The notes: generated by a model not told the origin, from the letters alone. Shown: positions 43,077-53,167, counted from the stretch's first letter. The stretch: DNA of 64,000 nucleotides from an uncultured Chitinophaga sp. (GCF_946479755.1 NZ_CAMLHC010000004.1:186001-250000); one strand, 5' to 3'. Translations and numbers: made by a program.

Positions 43077-43277
43077 ATGGCAAAAGAAAAGCTGGATCTG
43101 AACGGCCTGAGCATTCAGGATCTCCAGGAGAAAATCTCTGCGGAAGAGCTGCGCCTGAAGAAAATGAAATTCGGTCATGCAATTACGCCCATCGAAAATC
43201 CCATGAGCATCCGCTCTGTGAGACGCGATATCGCCCGTATGCAAACCGAACTGCGTAAAAAACAACTGGGCTTCTAA
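43077..43277 (+). CDS. rpmC: 50S ribosomal protein L29
   Basis: A 66-residue L29 (LSIQDLQEKISAEELRLKKM; VRRDIARMQTELRKKQLGF). Two helices near the tunnel exit; normal length. Confidence 0.96.
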   Translation: MAKEKLDLNGLSIQDLQEKISAEELRLKKMKFGHAITPIENPMSIRSVRRDIARMQTELRKKQLGF

Positions 43278-43328
43278 GCATTCGTATAACAAAATTAACC
43301 TCCCCCGGAGGATTAAATACTTTCAACA

Positions 43329-43589
43329 ATGACGACCGAAAGACAATTAAGAAAAACCAGGATTGGTGTGGTGGCCAGCAACAAAATGGATAAAACCATT
43401 ACTGTTAAGGTGGAACGTAAAGTGAAGCACCCTATCTATGGTAAATTCGTTAAAAAAACTACCAAGTTCATGGCGCACGACGATAAAAACGAGTGCAGCA
43501 TCGGCGATACCGTGAAAATCGCGGAAACCCGCCCTCTGAGCAAAAATAAATGCTGGAGACTGGTAGAAATTATCGAAAAAGTAAAATAA
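43329..43589 (+). CDS. rpsQ: 30S ribosomal protein S17
   Basis: An 86-residue S17 ([40 protein letters not shown]). A small CCTCC/GGAGG hairpin (43300-43312) lies just before it. Confidence 0.97.
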   Translation: MTTERQLRKTRIGVVASNKMDKTITVKVERKVKHPIYGKFVKKTTKFMAHDDKNECSIGDTVKIAETRPLSKNKCWRLVEIIEKVK

Positions 43590-43655
43590 TTTATCAAGTG
43601 TTTCATGCTGCTGCCGGCCTCCCCGGCTTCAGCCGCTGATTAAAAAATCATTACG

Positions 43656-44024
43656 ATGATACAACAAGAATCAAGACTGAGCGTAGCCGATAACAGCGGT
43701 GCCAAAGAAGTACTTTGCATCCGCGTACTGGGCAACTCCGGTCAGGACTACGCTAAAGTAGGCGATAAAATTGTAGTGACCGTTAAGGACGCAATTCCCG
43801 GTGGCGGCGCTAAAAAAGGTATGGTTACCAAAGCGGTAATCGTAAGAACCAAAAACAAATTACGCCGTAAAGACGGTTCCTATATCCGTTTCGACGACAA
43901 CGCGGTTGTACTGCTCAATAACTCAGACGAACCACGCGGTACCCGTATTTTCGGTCCGGTTGCCCGTGAACTGAGAGACAAGGGATATATGAAAATTATC
44001 TCCCTCGCTCCTGAGGTATTATAA
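43656..44024 (+). CDS. rplN: 50S ribosomal protein L14
   Basis: A 122-residue L14 ([40 protein letters not shown]). A GC-rich hairpin (GCCGG/CCGGC, about 43605-43624) lies in the spacer before it. Confidence 0.98.
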   Translation: MIQQESRLSVADNSGAKEVLCIRVLGNSGQDYAKVGDKIVVTVKDAIPGGGAKKGMVTKAVIVRTKNKLRRKDGSYIRFDDNAVVLLNNSDEPRGTRIFGPVARELRDKGYMKIISLAPEVL

Positions 44025-44104
44025 TAATATTGAGATTTTGGGATTTCAGAATTTGGCGATAACCATCAAAAAATTCGTAAATCCCAAAATTTGTAAATAT
44101 TTCT

Positions 44105-44169
44105 TATCTTTGCAGCCCGTTTGCAAAACGAGACAAAACATTAATCAAGCGAAACAATTGTTTCGCTTG
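44105..44169 (+). promoter_or_regulatory. Internal promoter and 24-base perfect palindrome before rplX
   Basis: TATCTTTG at 44105-44112 is a -7 element; TGCAG-CCC follows, as in strong Bacteroidota promoters. A perfect palindrome with half-site CAAGCGAAACAA occupies 44146-44169, in the leader 23 bases before the rplX ATG. It could fold as a 12-base hairpin or serve as an operator. Confidence 0.6.
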
Positions 44170-44192
44170 GCGTTTATAAATAAATCAAAGTG

Positions 44193-44531
44193 ATGAAAAC
44201 TAGATTTAAGCCTAAATTCAACATTAAGAAGGGCGACCTGGTTGCGGTGATTGCCGGTGACGACAAGGACAGGACCAAAGCACGCAAAGTGCTGGAAGTT
44301 CACCCTGAACAAGGCCGCGTTCTTGTAGAAGGCGTTAACATTATTACCAAGCATACCAAGCCTACTGCGCAGAACACCAAAGGTGGTATCGTTAAGCAGG
44401 AAGCGCCGATTGCTATCTCCAACGTGATGCTGTGGGATGCCAAAGCTGGTAAACCTACCCGTGTGAACAGACAGCGGGAAAACGGTAAATTAATTCGTAT
44501 CGCTAAAAAATCAGGGGAGGTAATTAAATAA
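44193..44531 (+). CDS. rplX: 50S ribosomal protein L24
   Basis: A 112-residue L24 from the ATG at 44193 (a GTG codon directly before is in frame). KOW motif [20 protein letters not shown]; then [20 protein letters not shown]. The stop overlaps the rplE start by one base, the tightest junction in this operon. Confidence 0.97.
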   Translation: MKTRFKPKFNIKKGDLVAVIAGDDKDRTKARKVLEVHPEQGRVLVEGVNIITKHTKPTAQNTKGGIVKQEAPIAISNVMLWDAKAGKPTRVNRQRENGKLIRIAKKSGEVIK

Positions 44532-45106
44532 TGGCAAACACTAAATATACTCCAAGACTGCAGAAAAAATACTTCGACGAAGTGGCTCCTGCACTGATGA
44601 AGAAATTCAACTACAAAAGTGTAATGCAGGTTCCCCGTCTGGTGAAAATTTGCCTGAACCAGGGTATCAATGGCGCCGTTGGTGACAAAAAACTGGTAGA
44701 CATCGCTGTGGACGAAATGACACGCATCTCCGGCCAGAAAGCAGTTGCCACCCTGTCCAAAAAGGATATCTCTAACTTTAAACTGAGAAAAAACATGCCG
44801 ATCGGCGCCCGCGTAACCCTGCGCAGCACCAACATGTTTGACTTCCTGGACCGCCTGGTTTCCGTTTCCCTGCCCCGTGTACGTGACTTCAAAGGCATCA
44901 ACGAAAAAGCTTTCGACGGCCGCGGTAACTACACCATGGGTATCACCGAACAAATCATCTTCCCTGAGATCGATATCGATAAAGTAACAAAAATGTCCGG
45001 TATGGATATCACTTTCGTTACTACGGCTAAAACCAACGAAGAAGCTTACGAGCTGCTGAAAGAAATGGGTATGCCGTTCAGGAACATGAAAAAAGATAAT
45101 CAGTAA
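44531..45106 (+). CDS. rplE: 50S ribosomal protein L5
   Basis: A 191-residue L5 ([60 protein letters not shown]). It binds 5S rRNA. Translationally coupled to rplX. Confidence 0.98.
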   Translation: MANTKYTPRLQKKYFDEVAPALMKKFNYKSVMQVPRLVKICLNQGINGAVGDKKLVDIAVDEMTRISGQKAVATLSKKDISNFKLRKNMPIGARVTLRSTNMFDFLDRLVSVSLPRVRDFKGINEKAFDGRGNYTMGITEQIIFPEIDIDKVTKMSGMDITFVTTAKTNEEAYELLKEMGMPFRNMKKDNQ

Positions 45107-45126
45107 TTCGAAACGATAATATAATT

Positions 45127-45396
45127 ATGGCAAAAGAATCCGTAAAAGCCAGACAAAGGAAAAGAGAAGCCATGGTAGCAAGATTCGCTGAAAAGCGCGC
45201 TGCCCTGAAAGCTGCCGGTGACTACGCTGCACTGGACCAACTTCCTAAAAACGCTTCTCCTGTTCGTCTGAAAAACAGATGCCAGCTGACCGGTCGTCCT
45301 AAAGGATACATGCGTCACTTCGGCCTCTGCAGGAACATGTTCCGCGACCTGGCACTCGCAGGTAAAATCCCTGGCGTAACTAAAGCCAGCTGGTAA
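45127..45396 (+). CDS. rpsN: 30S ribosomal protein S14 (zinc-free type)
   Basis: An 89-residue S14 of the long class ([40 protein letters not shown]). It lacks the four-cysteine zinc ribbon of the short form. Confidence 0.97.
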   Translation: MAKESVKARQRKREAMVARFAEKRAALKAAGDYAALDQLPKNASPVRLKNRCQLTGRPKGYMRHFGLCRNMFRDLALAGKIPGVTKASW

Positions 45397-45402
45397 TTTT
45401 TT

Positions 45403-45436
45403 GATTTAGGTATTTGTTCACGCAAATACCCAAATC
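45403..45436 (+). promoter_or_regulatory. Stem-loop between rpsN and rpsH
   Basis: GATTTAGGTATTTG and CAAATACCCAAATC pair over 13 of 14 positions around loop TTCACG, six bases after the rpsN stop. Confidence 0.5.
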
Positions 45437-45512
45437 TGTATTTTAAGTTATTTGATTCCCATCTTTTTCGATTGGATATCGCATTGTAAACATTATTCAA
45501 ACTATTTAAACA

Positions 45513-45911
45513 ATGGTTACTGATCCAATAGCAGACTTCCTGACCAGAATCCGGAACGCGCAAATGGCCACCCACAGGATCGTGGAAATTCCGGCTTCCA
45601 AGCTGAAAAAACGTATTACAGAAATTCTGTACGACAAAGGTTATATCCTGAAGTACAAATTCGAAGAGGACAACAAACAAGGCGTCATCAAGATAGCCCT
45701 GAAATACGATCCTCAAACCAAAGAACCCGCTATCAAAGAACTGCAGCGCATCAGCCGCCCGGGTCTGCGTCAATACGCTAAACCTGAAGAGTTCAAACGC
45801 GTGAAAAATGGTCTCGGTGTAGCGATCATCTCCACTTCCAAAGGTGTAATGACCGATAAAGAAGCGAAAGCGCAGAACGTAGGCGGTGAAGTAGTTTGCT
45901 ACGTTTATTAA
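45513..45911 (+). CDS. rpsH: 30S ribosomal protein S8
   Basis: A 132-residue S8 ([60 protein letters not shown]). In E. coli S8 represses the spc operon by binding near rplE; no such site was identified here. Confidence 0.98.
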   Translation: MVTDPIADFLTRIRNAQMATHRIVEIPASKLKKRITEILYDKGYILKYKFEEDNKQGVIKIALKYDPQTKEPAIKELQRISRPGLRQYAKPEEFKRVKNGLGVAIISTSKGVMTDKEAKAQNVGGEVVCYVY

Positions 45912-45917
45912 TATATT

Positions 45918-45948
45918 GGCTTACAGGGACTTATGCTCCCGGTAAGCC
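45918..45948 (+). promoter_or_regulatory. Stem-loop between rpsH and rplF
   Basis: GGCTTACAGGGA and TCCCGGTAAGCC pair over 11 of 12 positions around a 7-base loop; no T-run. Confidence 0.55.
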
Positions 45949-46038
45949 CCAACGGTTTTCTGACAATTAAGCTTTCTATACGGCGCTGAACACAGATAAC
46001 CGCGAAACAATTATCAAAATTATACTTAAACTCAAGTT

Positions 46039-46593
46039 ATGTCACGTATAGGTAAAGCTCCTATCAAATTGGCCAGCGGCGTTACGGTTACCGTTTCCCC
46101 GGCTAATGAAGTTACTGTTAAAGGTCCTAAAGGTGAACTGAAAAGATCCATCGACAGAGACCTGAAAGTAGAAGTGAAAGACGGAGTATTGACTGTAACC
46201 CGTCCTACAGATCAGATCCGCCACAAAGCACTGCACGGCCTGACCCGCGCACTCATCGCTAACATGGTGACTGGTGTTACAGACGGTTTCAAAAAACAAC
46301 TCGAACTGGTTGGTGTGGGTTACAAAGCTGCTAACAACGGTCAGCTGCTGGACCTGTCTCTGGGTTACTCCCACAACATCGTGATCGAAATTCCAAAAGA
46401 ATTGAAAGTGGCTACCCTGACAGAAAAAGGTCAGAACCCTAAAATTATGCTGGAAGGTTCCGATAACCAACTGCTGGGCCAGGTAGCTGCCAAAATCCGC
46501 AGCCTCCGCAAACCTGAACCATACAAAGGTAAAGGTGTTCGCTACAGCGATGAAGTGGTTCGTAAGAAAGCTGGTAAGTCAGCAGGTAAATAA
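46039..46593 (+). CDS. rplF: 50S ribosomal protein L6
   Basis: A 184-residue L6 with two alpha/beta domains (MSRIGKAPIKLASGVTVTVS; KKQLELVGVGYKAANNGQLL; RSLRKPEPYKGKGVRYSDEV). Normal length. Confidence 0.98.
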   Translation: MSRIGKAPIKLASGVTVTVSPANEVTVKGPKGELKRSIDRDLKVEVKDGVLTVTRPTDQIRHKALHGLTRALIANMVTGVTDGFKKQLELVGVGYKAANNGQLLDLSLGYSHNIVIEIPKELKVATLTEKGQNPKIMLEGSDNQLLGQVAAKIRSLRKPEPYKGKGVRYSDEVVRKKAGKSAGK

Positions 46594-46602
46594 TTTTTAA
46601 CT

Positions 46603-46629
46603 AGCTAATCAGCCCCAGGCTGGTTAGCT
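46603..46629 (+). promoter_or_regulatory. Stem-loop between rplF and rplR
   Basis: AGCTAATCAGC and GCTGGTTAGCT pair (one U-G) around CCCAG; a short CCCG/CGGG hairpin follows at about 46641-46656. Confidence 0.5.
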
Positions 46630-46677
46630 GGTTTTAACATATCCCGGCAGCATCGGGATAATAAAATAAAACTCACA

Positions 46678-47031
46678 ATGAGCACAAAAGTTAGCAGAAG
46701 GGAAAAGATCCGCTACCGCATCCGTAAAAAGATCTCCGGTACTGCCAAAACACCAAGATTGTCTGTATTTCGCAGCAACAGCGATATCTATGTACAGCTG
46801 ATCGATGATACCAATGGTACTACCCTGGCATCCGCTTCTTCCCGTGATAAAGATATCAAAGCACAATCCGGTACCAAATCCGAGAAATCCAAACTGGTAG
46901 GTATGGCGCTGGCACAAAAAGCAACCGCTTTAGGCCTCACCACCTGCGTTTTCGACAGAAGCGGGTATTTATACCACGGCCGCATTAAAAGTGTAGCTGA
47001 CGGAGCAAGAGAAGGTGGTCTCCAGTTTTAA
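46678..47031 (+). CDS. rplR: 50S ribosomal protein L18
   Basis: A 117-residue L18 ([46 protein letters not shown] end). Binds 5S rRNA with L5. Confidence 0.98.
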   Translation: MSTKVSRREKIRYRIRKKISGTAKTPRLSVFRSNSDIYVQLIDDTNGTTLASASSRDKDIKAQSGTKSEKSKLVGMALAQKATALGLTTCVFDRSGYLYHGRIKSVADGAREGGLQF

Positions 47032-47081
47032 TCCTGGGTCCTAATTTTATCATTCTGAACAAGTAATTCTTATAAAATAAA

Positions 47082-47600
47082 ATGGCAAAGAATTCATTCA
47101 ATAAAGTAAAGGCCGGTGATCTGGAGCTGAAAGAAAAAGTAGTGGCGATCAACCGTGTTACCAAAACCACCAAAGGCGGTCGTACTTTCAGTTTCTCCGC
47201 ACTGGTTGTAGTAGGTAATGAAAACGGCGTGGTAGGTCATGGCCTTGGTAAAGCGAAAGAAGTACAGCAGGCTATCACCAAAGGTATAGACGATGCTAAA
47301 AAGAACCTGATCAAGGTTCCGGTAATGCACGGTACTATCCCTCACGACCAGTTCGCGAAAGAAGGTGCTGCCAAAGTATTGATCAAACCGGCTGCCCACG
47401 GTACCGGTGTGATCGCTGGTGGTTCTATGCGTGCAGTACTGGAAAGCGCAGGCGTTACTGACGTATTGGCTAAATCCCTGGGTTCTGCCAACCCGCACAA
47501 CGTGGTGAAAGCTACTTTCAAAGCGCTGGGCCTGTTACGCGAACCAGTGAGCGTAGCCAGAACCAGAAGCATCTCCCTGAAGAAAGTTTTCAACGGTTAA
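47082..47600 (+). CDS. rpsE: 30S ribosomal protein S5
   Basis: A 172-residue S5 ([60 protein letters not shown]). The spectinomycin loop region looks wild type. Confidence 0.98.
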   Translation: MAKNSFNKVKAGDLELKEKVVAINRVTKTTKGGRTFSFSALVVVGNENGVVGHGLGKAKEVQQAITKGIDDAKKNLIKVPVMHGTIPHDQFAKEGAAKVLIKPAAHGTGVIAGGSMRAVLESAGVTDVLAKSLGSANPHNVVKATFKALGLLREPVSVARTRSISLKKVFNG

Positions 47601-47703
47601 TCTCCCTTACAGGCGATCTTCCGGTGTAAACATATTCCCTCCGGGATATATTGACACTCATTATTAACAATTAAATTACTCCGCCTTCGGCGGATAGGGG
47701 TTT

Positions 47704-47889
47704 ATGGCAAAGATTAAGATCACTCAGGTAAAAAGTGGTATCGACCGTCCTGAAAGGCAGAAACTGACCTTGAAGGCGCTGGGACTGACTAAAATGAACG
47801 CTACTGTTGAAGTAGAAGCTACTCCTCAGGTCCTGGGAATGGTACGTAAAGTAGACCATCTGGTAAAAGTAGAAACAGTGAACGCTTAA
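47704..47889 (+). CDS. rpmD: 50S ribosomal protein L30
   Basis: A 61-residue L30 (MAKIKITQVKSGIDRPERQK; LGMVRKVDHLVKVE). A tight CCGCC-TTC-GGCGG hairpin (47681-47693) lies 10 bases before the ATG and could influence ribosome access. Confidence 0.96.
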   Translation: MAKIKITQVKSGIDRPERQKLTLKALGLTKMNATVEVEATPQVLGMVRKVDHLVKVETVNA

Positions 47890-48019
47890 TAATTAAGTAA
47901 CACTGCTGTGGGATTGTCTGCTGATAATCTTACTTTTACATTTGTAACTTTACAAAGTCATACTTTTTACAATTTTAATGCGAGCGGTTAATTTCCGCGT
48001 AAGTAAAAACAATTAAATT

Positions 48020-48466
48020 ATGAATCTGCATTCATTAAAGCCTGCTAAAGGCGCCGTACATAAAGAAAAACGTCTCGGACGTGGTGAGGCTTCCGGTAAA
48101 GGTGGTACCTCTACAAAAGGTAACAAAGGTATCCAGCAACGTGCCGGTTACGCCAGCAAAAGAGGCTTTGAAGGTGGCCAGATGCCCATCCAGCGCCGTA
48201 TGCCTAAACGCGGTTTCAAAAACAACAACCGCGAGGAATACACCATCTTCAACCTGGGTCAGATTGACCACTTAGTTGAAAAATATGGCCTGCAGGAATT
48301 CAACCTCGAAAACCTGTACATGAACGGCCTGGTAAACCGGACAGCTAAAGTGAAAATTCTGGCTAACGGGGAACTGAAATCCAAGGTGACTGTTAAAGTA
48401 AACGCTATCAGCGAAAAAGCTAAACAGGCCATCGAATCAACAGGTGGATCAGTAGAACTGGTATAA
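48020..48466 (+). CDS. rplO: 50S ribosomal protein L15
   Basis: A 148-residue L15 (RLGRGEASGKGGTSTKGNKG; RRMPKRGFKNNNREEYTIFN). Last ribosomal protein before secY. Confidence 0.98.
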   Translation: MNLHSLKPAKGAVHKEKRLGRGEASGKGGTSTKGNKGIQQRAGYASKRGFEGGQMPIQRRMPKRGFKNNNREEYTIFNLGQIDHLVEKYGLQEFNLENLYMNGLVNRTAKVKILANGELKSKVTVKVNAISEKAKQAIESTGGSVELV

Positions 48467-48482
48467 GACTTTACGACTGAGG

Positions 48483-48510
48483 AGACGCCTACGGAGTAGT
48501 GCGTCTTTTC
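48483..48510 (+). promoter_or_regulatory. Weak terminator-like stem before secY
   Basis: AGACGC and GCGTCT around a 12-base loop, followed by TTTC. It may lower readthrough into secY. Confidence 0.4.
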
Positions 48511-48544
48511 ATATTTAATAGCGCTATTAAACCTTTATCTTCCT

Positions 48545-49885
48545 GTGAAGAAATTTATCGAAACGATTAAGAATATCTGGAGTATCGAGGACCTGCGTAA
48601 TCGCATCTTAACTACCCTGCTCCTGGTCCTCATTTACCGTGTTGGATCGTATATAGCCTTGCCCGGTATTGATGCAAACGCGCTCACCGACTTTGAAAAA
48701 AATTCTAACCAGGGCATTCTGGGGCTGGTAAACATGTTTGCCGGCGGATCGTTTTCAAGGGCCTCTATTTTTGCGTTGGGTATCATGCCCTACATCTCCG
48801 CCTCCATTGCTATTCAGTTGCTGACCATAGCAGTGCCTTACTTCCAGAAACTGCAGAAGGAAGGTGAAAGCGGCCGCAAAAAAATCAACCAGTATACCCG
48901 CATACTGACGGTAGTGGTAACCGGATTCCAGGCAAGTGCTTACGTAGCTTATCTGCGTAATCAGTCAGGTAGCGCTATTATTCCAGAATACGGCACTTTC
49001 TTCTTCTGGCTCTCTACCACCATCGTCCTCACTGCAGGCACCCTGTTCGTGATGTGGCTCGGTGAAAAGATCACAGATAAAGGTATTGGTAACGGTACTT
49101 CCATTATCATCATGATGGGCATCCTCGCCCGCCTCCCGCAAGCCCTGATCGGGGAATTCTCCTCCAAAGTGGCCGGCTCCGGCGGTCCGATCCTCTTCCT
49201 GATCGAAATCGCGGTATTCATCATGATCACCGTGGGCCTCATCCTGCTCGTTCAGGGTACCCGGAAAATTCCCGTTAACTACGCCAAACGTATTGTGGGC
49301 AACAAACAGTATGGCGGAGTTCGCCAGTTCATTCCCCTCAAGGTGAATGCTGCCGGTGTAATGCCGATCATCTTCGCCCAGGCCATTATGTTCATCCCTG
49401 CTACGGCCATCGGTTTCGCTACCAACTCTGAAAGCGCCTCCGGCTTTGTCCGTATCTTCAGCGACCACACCAATGGCTGGTACAACCTGATCTACGCTGT
49501 TCTCGTGATTGTATTTACTTATTTCTATACTGCGCTGATTTTCAACCCCACCCAAATGGCGGACGAAATGAAACGCAACAATGGTTTCGTTCCCGGTGTT
49601 AAACCAGGAAAAGCAACCGCTGATTATATCGGTGCTGTTATGGACCGCATTACCCTCCCGGGAGCATTCTTCCTGGCCATCGTGGGTATCATGCCAGGTC
49701 TCGCAGCGGCCTTCAAGGTTAACAGCAACTTCGCCACCTTCTTCGGTGGTACCTCCCTCCTCATCATGGTAGGGGTTATCCTCGATACGCTGCAGCAGAT
49801 CGAAAGCCAGCTCCTGATGCGCCACTACGATGGCCTCATGAGCACCGGCCGTATCAAGGGCAGAACTGCCCCGGCTAATGCATAA
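48545..49885 (+). CDS. secY: Preprotein translocase subunit SecY
   Basis: A 446-residue, ten-helix channel protein. It begins with a GTG codon (VKKFIETIKNIWSIEDLRNR read with fMet). Signatures: NMFAGGSFSRASIFALGIMP, EKITDKGIGNGTSIIIMMGI, and the cytoplasmic loop FNPTQMADEMKRNNGFVPGV. It forms the inner-membrane Sec channel with SecE and SecG. Confidence 0.97.
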   Translation: MKKFIETIKNIWSIEDLRNRILTTLLLVLIYRVGSYIALPGIDANALTDFEKNSNQGILGLVNMFAGGSFSRASIFALGIMPYISASIAIQLLTIAVPYFQKLQKEGESGRKKINQYTRILTVVVTGFQASAYVAYLRNQSGSAIIPEYGTFFFWLSTTIVLTAGTLFVMWLGEKITDKGIGNGTSIIIMMGILARLPQALIGEFSSKVAGSGGPILFLIEIAVFIMITVGLILLVQGTRKIPVNYAKRIVGNKQYGGVRQFIPLKVNAAGVMPIIFAQAIMFIPATAIGFATNSESASGFVRIFSDHTNGWYNLIYAVLVIVFTYFYTALIFNPTQMADEMKRNNGFVPGVKPGKATADYIGAVMDRITLPGAFFLAIVGIMPGLAAAFKVNSNFATFFGGTSLLIMVGVILDTLQQIESQLLMRHYDGLMSTGRIKGRTAPANA

Positions 49886-49936
49886 GTTATTGTCCGCCCG
49901 GGCGCCCCGGTGCCTGATGCGTACAAACGCAATAAA

Positions 49937-49970
49937 ATAGCCACAGAAGCGCTCACGCTTTGGTGGCTAT
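49937..49970 (+). promoter_or_regulatory. Stem-loop between secY and map
   Basis: ATAGCCAC and GTGGCTAT with an inner GAAGC/GCTT pairing, followed by TATATTTTG. It may be a partial terminator. Confidence 0.5.
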
Positions 49971-50033
49971 TATATTTTGTTAAAGCCGTCAAAGACCCCC
50001 TCAAAAGGGCAGACGGCGAAAAGCTTACGAAAG

Positions 50034-50834
50034 ATGATTCATTATAAGACGAAGGAAGAAATAGAGCTGATCCGTAAAAGTGCCCTCCTCCTCAGCGCTG
50101 CCCTGGCCGAAGTGGCCAAAAGCCTGAAACCCGGAATGAGCACACTGGACGTAGACGCGGTGGCAGATAAATTTATCGTGGAAAACGGAGCCGTGCCTTC
50201 GTTCAAAAACTATAAAGGATTCCCCAACGCCTGCTGTATTTCAGTGAACGAGGCAGTGGTACACGGTATCCCCAACAAATACGTGCTGAAAGACGGCGAT
50301 ATCCTCACCGTAGACGTAGGCGTGTATATGAACGGCTTCCACGCCGACAGCGCCTATACTTTCGCGATCGGCAACGTGGCGGAAAATGTACGCCGCCTCA
50401 TGGCTGCCACCAAGGCTTCCCTCTATAAAGGCATCGAAAAAGCAGTGGTAGGCAACCGCATCGGCGATATCTCCTACGCTATCCAGGAATATACCGAGAA
50501 AGAACGCGGCTACGGCGTGGTAAGAGAACTGGTAGGGCATGGCCTCGGCCGTCACCTCCACGAAGACCCGCAGGTGCCTAACTACGGCAAACGCGGCGCC
50601 GGACCAGTCATGAAAGAAGGCCTCGTCATCGCCATCGAACCCATGATCAACCTCCGCACCAAAGATGTGGAATACCTGGAAGACGGCTGGACCGTAGTAA
50701 CACGCGACAGAAGCCCCTCCGTCCACTTCGAACATACCGTGGCAGTAGGAAAAGGCAAGCCGGATATCCTGTCTTCCTTTACAGAAATCGAAAAAGCGGA
50801 GAAAAACAACCCGGAACTGAACACAAATTATTAA
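50034..50834 (+). CDS. map: Methionine aminopeptidase, type I
   Basis: I use the ATG at 50034 (MIHYKTKEEIELIRKSALLL), giving 266 residues; an upstream in-frame start would add 19 unlikely residues. Metal ligands are in VDVGVYMNGFHADSAYTF (two Asp), GHGLGRHLHEDP (His), AIEPMI (Glu) and SVHFEHTVAV (Glu). It removes the initiator methionine. It stands between secY and infA, as in many bacteria. Confidence 0.96.
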   Translation: MIHYKTKEEIELIRKSALLLSAALAEVAKSLKPGMSTLDVDAVADKFIVENGAVPSFKNYKGFPNACCISVNEAVVHGIPNKYVLKDGDILTVDVGVYMNGFHADSAYTFAIGNVAENVRRLMAATKASLYKGIEKAVVGNRIGDISYAIQEYTEKERGYGVVRELVGHGLGRHLHEDPQVPNYGKRGAGPVMKEGLVIAIEPMINLRTKDVEYLEDGWTVVTRDRSPSVHFEHTVAVGKGKPDILSSFTEIEKAEKNNPELNTNY

Positions 50835-50953
50835 AATCTGTTAGTGTATTTGGTTCATAGTGAAGGGGTTTTAAATAGCGATAGACAGGCATTGATCACC
50901 GGAACGGCAATATTAATAATAATTAAGGGAAATTTTTCTATTTCAAAAGATAA

Positions 50954-50970
50954 ATGCTATCTTTGCAGTC
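50954..50970 (+). promoter_or_regulatory. Promoter element before infA
   Basis: TATCTTTGCAGTCCT near 50957 is a TAnnTTTG core with the usual GCAG-CC start, about 20 bases before the infA ATG. The alpha part of the operon can therefore be transcribed on its own. Confidence 0.55.
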
Positions 50971-50982
50971 CTAAAAATTTTT

Positions 50983-51201
50983 ATGGCAAAACAGGCACTC
51001 ATTAAACAGGATGGAATTATATTAGAAGCCTTGTCAAACGCTATGTTCCGTGTAAAACTGGAAAATGGGCACGAGATCCTGGCCACCATTTCTGGAAAAA
51101 TGAGAATGCACTATATACGCATTCTGCCCGGAGATAAGGTGGGAGTGGAGATGAGCCCGTACGATTTGTCAAGGGGCCGTATAATTTTCAGATACAAGTA
51201 G
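50983..51201 (+). CDS. infA: Translation initiation factor IF-1
   Basis: A 72-residue OB-fold protein ([40 protein letters not shown]). It binds the 30S A site. Normal length. Confidence 0.97.
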   Translation: MAKQALIKQDGIILEALSNAMFRVKLENGHEILATISGKMRMHYIRILPGDKVGVEMSPYDLSRGRIIFRYK

Positions 51202-51271
51202 GCGGGACCCGGATTCGTGTATTAAGGCAGATAAATTAACAAAAAACATAACCTTTTATAAAATAATCATC

Positions 51272-51388
51272 ATGAAGGTAAGAGCTGCAATCAAAAAAAG
51301 AAGTGCGGATTGTAAAATAGTTCGTCGTAAAGGTGTTCTGTTGGTGATCAACAAAAAGAACCCCCGTTTCAAACAACGTCAGGGATAA
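51272..51388 (+). CDS. rpmJ: 50S ribosomal protein L36 (zinc-free type)
   Basis: A 38-residue L36 between infA and rps[21 protein letters not shown], then [18 protein letters not shown]. Only one cysteine remains of the usual zinc site, as in the zinc-independent form. It is short and easily missed. Confidence 0.95.
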   Translation: MKVRAAIKKRSADCKIVRRKGVLLVINKKNPRFKQRQG

Positions 51389-51446
51389 TCTGTTCCCCCA
51401 CGGAATTTGATTTTTTAATCAGAATCATAAAATCTAAAATATAAAT

Positions 51447-51827
51447 ATGGCACGTATAGCCGGTATAGATCTTCCTAAAAATAAAAGAGGAGAAATTGGC
51501 CTCACCTATATTTTTGGTATAGGCCGTTCTACCGCCCAATATATCCTGAACAAGGCGGAAATTGATGTAAACAAGAAAGTGAAGGATTGGAATGACGACG
51601 ATCAAGCTGCCATCCGTAACATTATCAACGGCGAGTTTAAGGTAGAGGGTCAACTGCGTTCTGAAGTACAAATGAATATCAAGCGTCTGCTCGATATCGC
51701 TTGCTACCGTGGTCTGCGTCACAGGAAAGGCTTACCGGTAAGAGGTCAGCGTACACGTACCAACAGCCGTACCCGCAAAGGTAAACGTAAGACAGTGGCT
51801 GGTAAGAAAAAAGCAACTAAGAAATAA
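51447..51827 (+). CDS. rpsM: 30S ribosomal protein S13
   Basis: A 126-residue S13 ([40 protein letters not shown]). The Lys-rich tail is normal. It contacts P-site tRNA. Confidence 0.98.
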   Translation: MARIAGIDLPKNKRGEIGLTYIFGIGRSTAQYILNKAEIDVNKKVKDWNDDDQAAIRNIINGEFKVEGQLRSEVQMNIKRLLDIACYRGLRHRKGLPVRGQRTRTNSRTRKGKRKTVAGKKKATKK

Positions 51828-51836
51828 TAAATAATC

Positions 51837-51911
51837 CCAGGTTGGAATCCCAAATTCCCAAACGAGGGGTTTGGTTTCGATGTCAACAGGATCGGAAGAT
51901 TTGGGATCTGG
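51837..51911 (+). promoter_or_regulatory. Nested stem-loop between rpsM and rpsK
   Basis: CCAG and ATCCCAAAT (51837-51855) pair with ATTTGGGAT and CTGG (51899-51911); inside, CCAAAC and GTTTGG form a second stem. No T-run. Confidence 0.5.
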
Positions 51912-51938
51912 AATTTCATATTTGGAATTTAAATCATT

Positions 51939-52340
51939 ATGGCAAAAGCAAATAATACAAAAACTGCTGCTAGTAAAAAAAGGGTAGTAAAAGTAGACAA
52001 CTACGGAGACGTACACATCTCCGCCAGCTTCAATAACATCATTGTGAGCATCACCAACAAACACGGTCAGGTTATCTCCTGGTCTTCTGCTGGTAAAATG
52101 GGCTTCAGAGGTTCTAAAAAGAACACTCCGTACGCCGCTCAGCTGGCTGCACAGGATGCTGCTAAAGTTGCTATGGACGCCGGTCTGAAAAGAGCAGATG
52201 TATTTGTAAAAGGCCCAGGAGCAGGTCGTGAGAGCGCTATCCGTGCTATCGCTAACTCCGGTATCGAAGTGAGCATGATTAAAGACGTTACGCCTTTACC
52301 GCACAACGGTTGCCGTCCTCCCAAGAAAAGAAGAGTATAG
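51939..52340 (+). CDS. rpsK: 30S ribosomal protein S11
   Basis: A 133-residue S11 ([58 protein letters not shown]). All hallmark residues are present. Confidence 0.98.
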   Translation: MAKANNTKTAASKKRVVKVDNYGDVHISASFNNIIVSITNKHGQVISWSSAGKMGFRGSKKNTPYAAQLAAQDAAKVAMDAGLKRADVFVKGPGAGRESAIRAIANSGIEVSMIKDVTPLPHNGCRPPKKRRV

Positions 52341-52359
52341 TCAGCTATCATAACAGATT

Positions 52360-52395
52360 CCAGATACCGGACTTCCACAGAAGTTGGGTATCTGG
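52360..52395 (+). promoter_or_regulatory. Strong stem-loop between rpsK and rpsD
   Basis: CCAGATACC and GGTATCTGG are perfect 9-base arms; inside, ACTTC and GAAGT pair around CACA. It lies about 100 bases before rpsD; in E. coli S4 represses this operon, so a regulatory role is possible. Confidence 0.55.
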
Positions 52396-52494
52396 ACTTT
52401 GTAATTTATATTTATAATTGGGTGTATGATCAGGTTTTCAGATTTTTTGAAGAGCATACATCATTAACTAAAAAATCTAACTTATATTTAAATC

Positions 52495-53100
52495 ATGGCA
52501 AGGTACACAGGCCCAAAGACCAAAATTTCCAGAATTTTTGGCGAACCTATCTTAGGTAATGGTAAATACTTAGGTAAAAACAGTAACCCTCCGGGTCAGC
52601 ACGGTGCTAACCGCAAACGTAAACAACTGGGCGAATACGCACTGCAGCTGAGAGAAAAACAGAAAGCCAAATACACTTATGGCCTGCTGGAAAAACAATT
52701 CCGCAACCTGTTTGACGAAGCTACCCGCAGAAAAGGTGTTGCCGGTGAAGTATTGATTAAACTGCTGGAAGCTCGTCTGGACAACACTGTGTTCCGTCTG
52801 GGTATCGCTCCTTCCCGCCCTGCTGCCCGTCAGCTGGTGTCCCACAAACACATCACCGTTAACGGTATCGTGGTAAACACTCCTTCCTTCCAACTGAAAC
52901 CAGGCGACGTTATCAGCCTGAAAAACAAAACTGCCAACAATACCGCTCTGACCAGCGTTATCCGCGGTAAAAATCCTAAATTCAGCTGGCTGGACTGGAA
53001 TGAAAAAGAAATGAAAGGCGTATTCATTGCTTATCCTGAGAGAGAGAGCGTTCCTGAAAACATCAAGGAACAACTGATTGTAGAATTGTACTCTAAGTAA
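52495..53100 (+). CDS. rpsD: 30S ribosomal protein S4
   Basis: A 201-residue S4 (MARYTGPKTKISRIFGEPIL; S4 domain LDNTVFRLGIAPSRPAARQL; VNTPSFQLKPGDVISLKNKT). The N-terminus lacks the four-cysteine zinc site. Confidence 0.98.
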   Translation: MARYTGPKTKISRIFGEPILGNGKYLGKNSNPPGQHGANRKRKQLGEYALQLREKQKAKYTYGLLEKQFRNLFDEATRRKGVAGEVLIKLLEARLDNTVFRLGIAPSRPAARQLVSHKHITVNGIVVNTPSFQLKPGDVISLKNKTANNTALTSVIRGKNPKFSWLDWNEKEMKGVFIAYPERESVPENIKEQLIVELYSK

Positions 53101-53106
53101 TAAATA

Positions 53107-53134
53107 TTAGTCCATGGCCATCGCCATGGACTAA
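53107..53134 (+). promoter_or_regulatory. Perfect 12-base stem-loop between rpsD and rpoA
   Basis: TTAGTCCATGGC, loop CATC, GCCATGGACTAA. It lies seven bases after the rpsD stop and 33 bases before the rpoA ATG; no T-run. Confidence 0.6.
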
Positions 53135-53167
53135 CTTCATATTTAAACTAATAAATCTATCATATCA

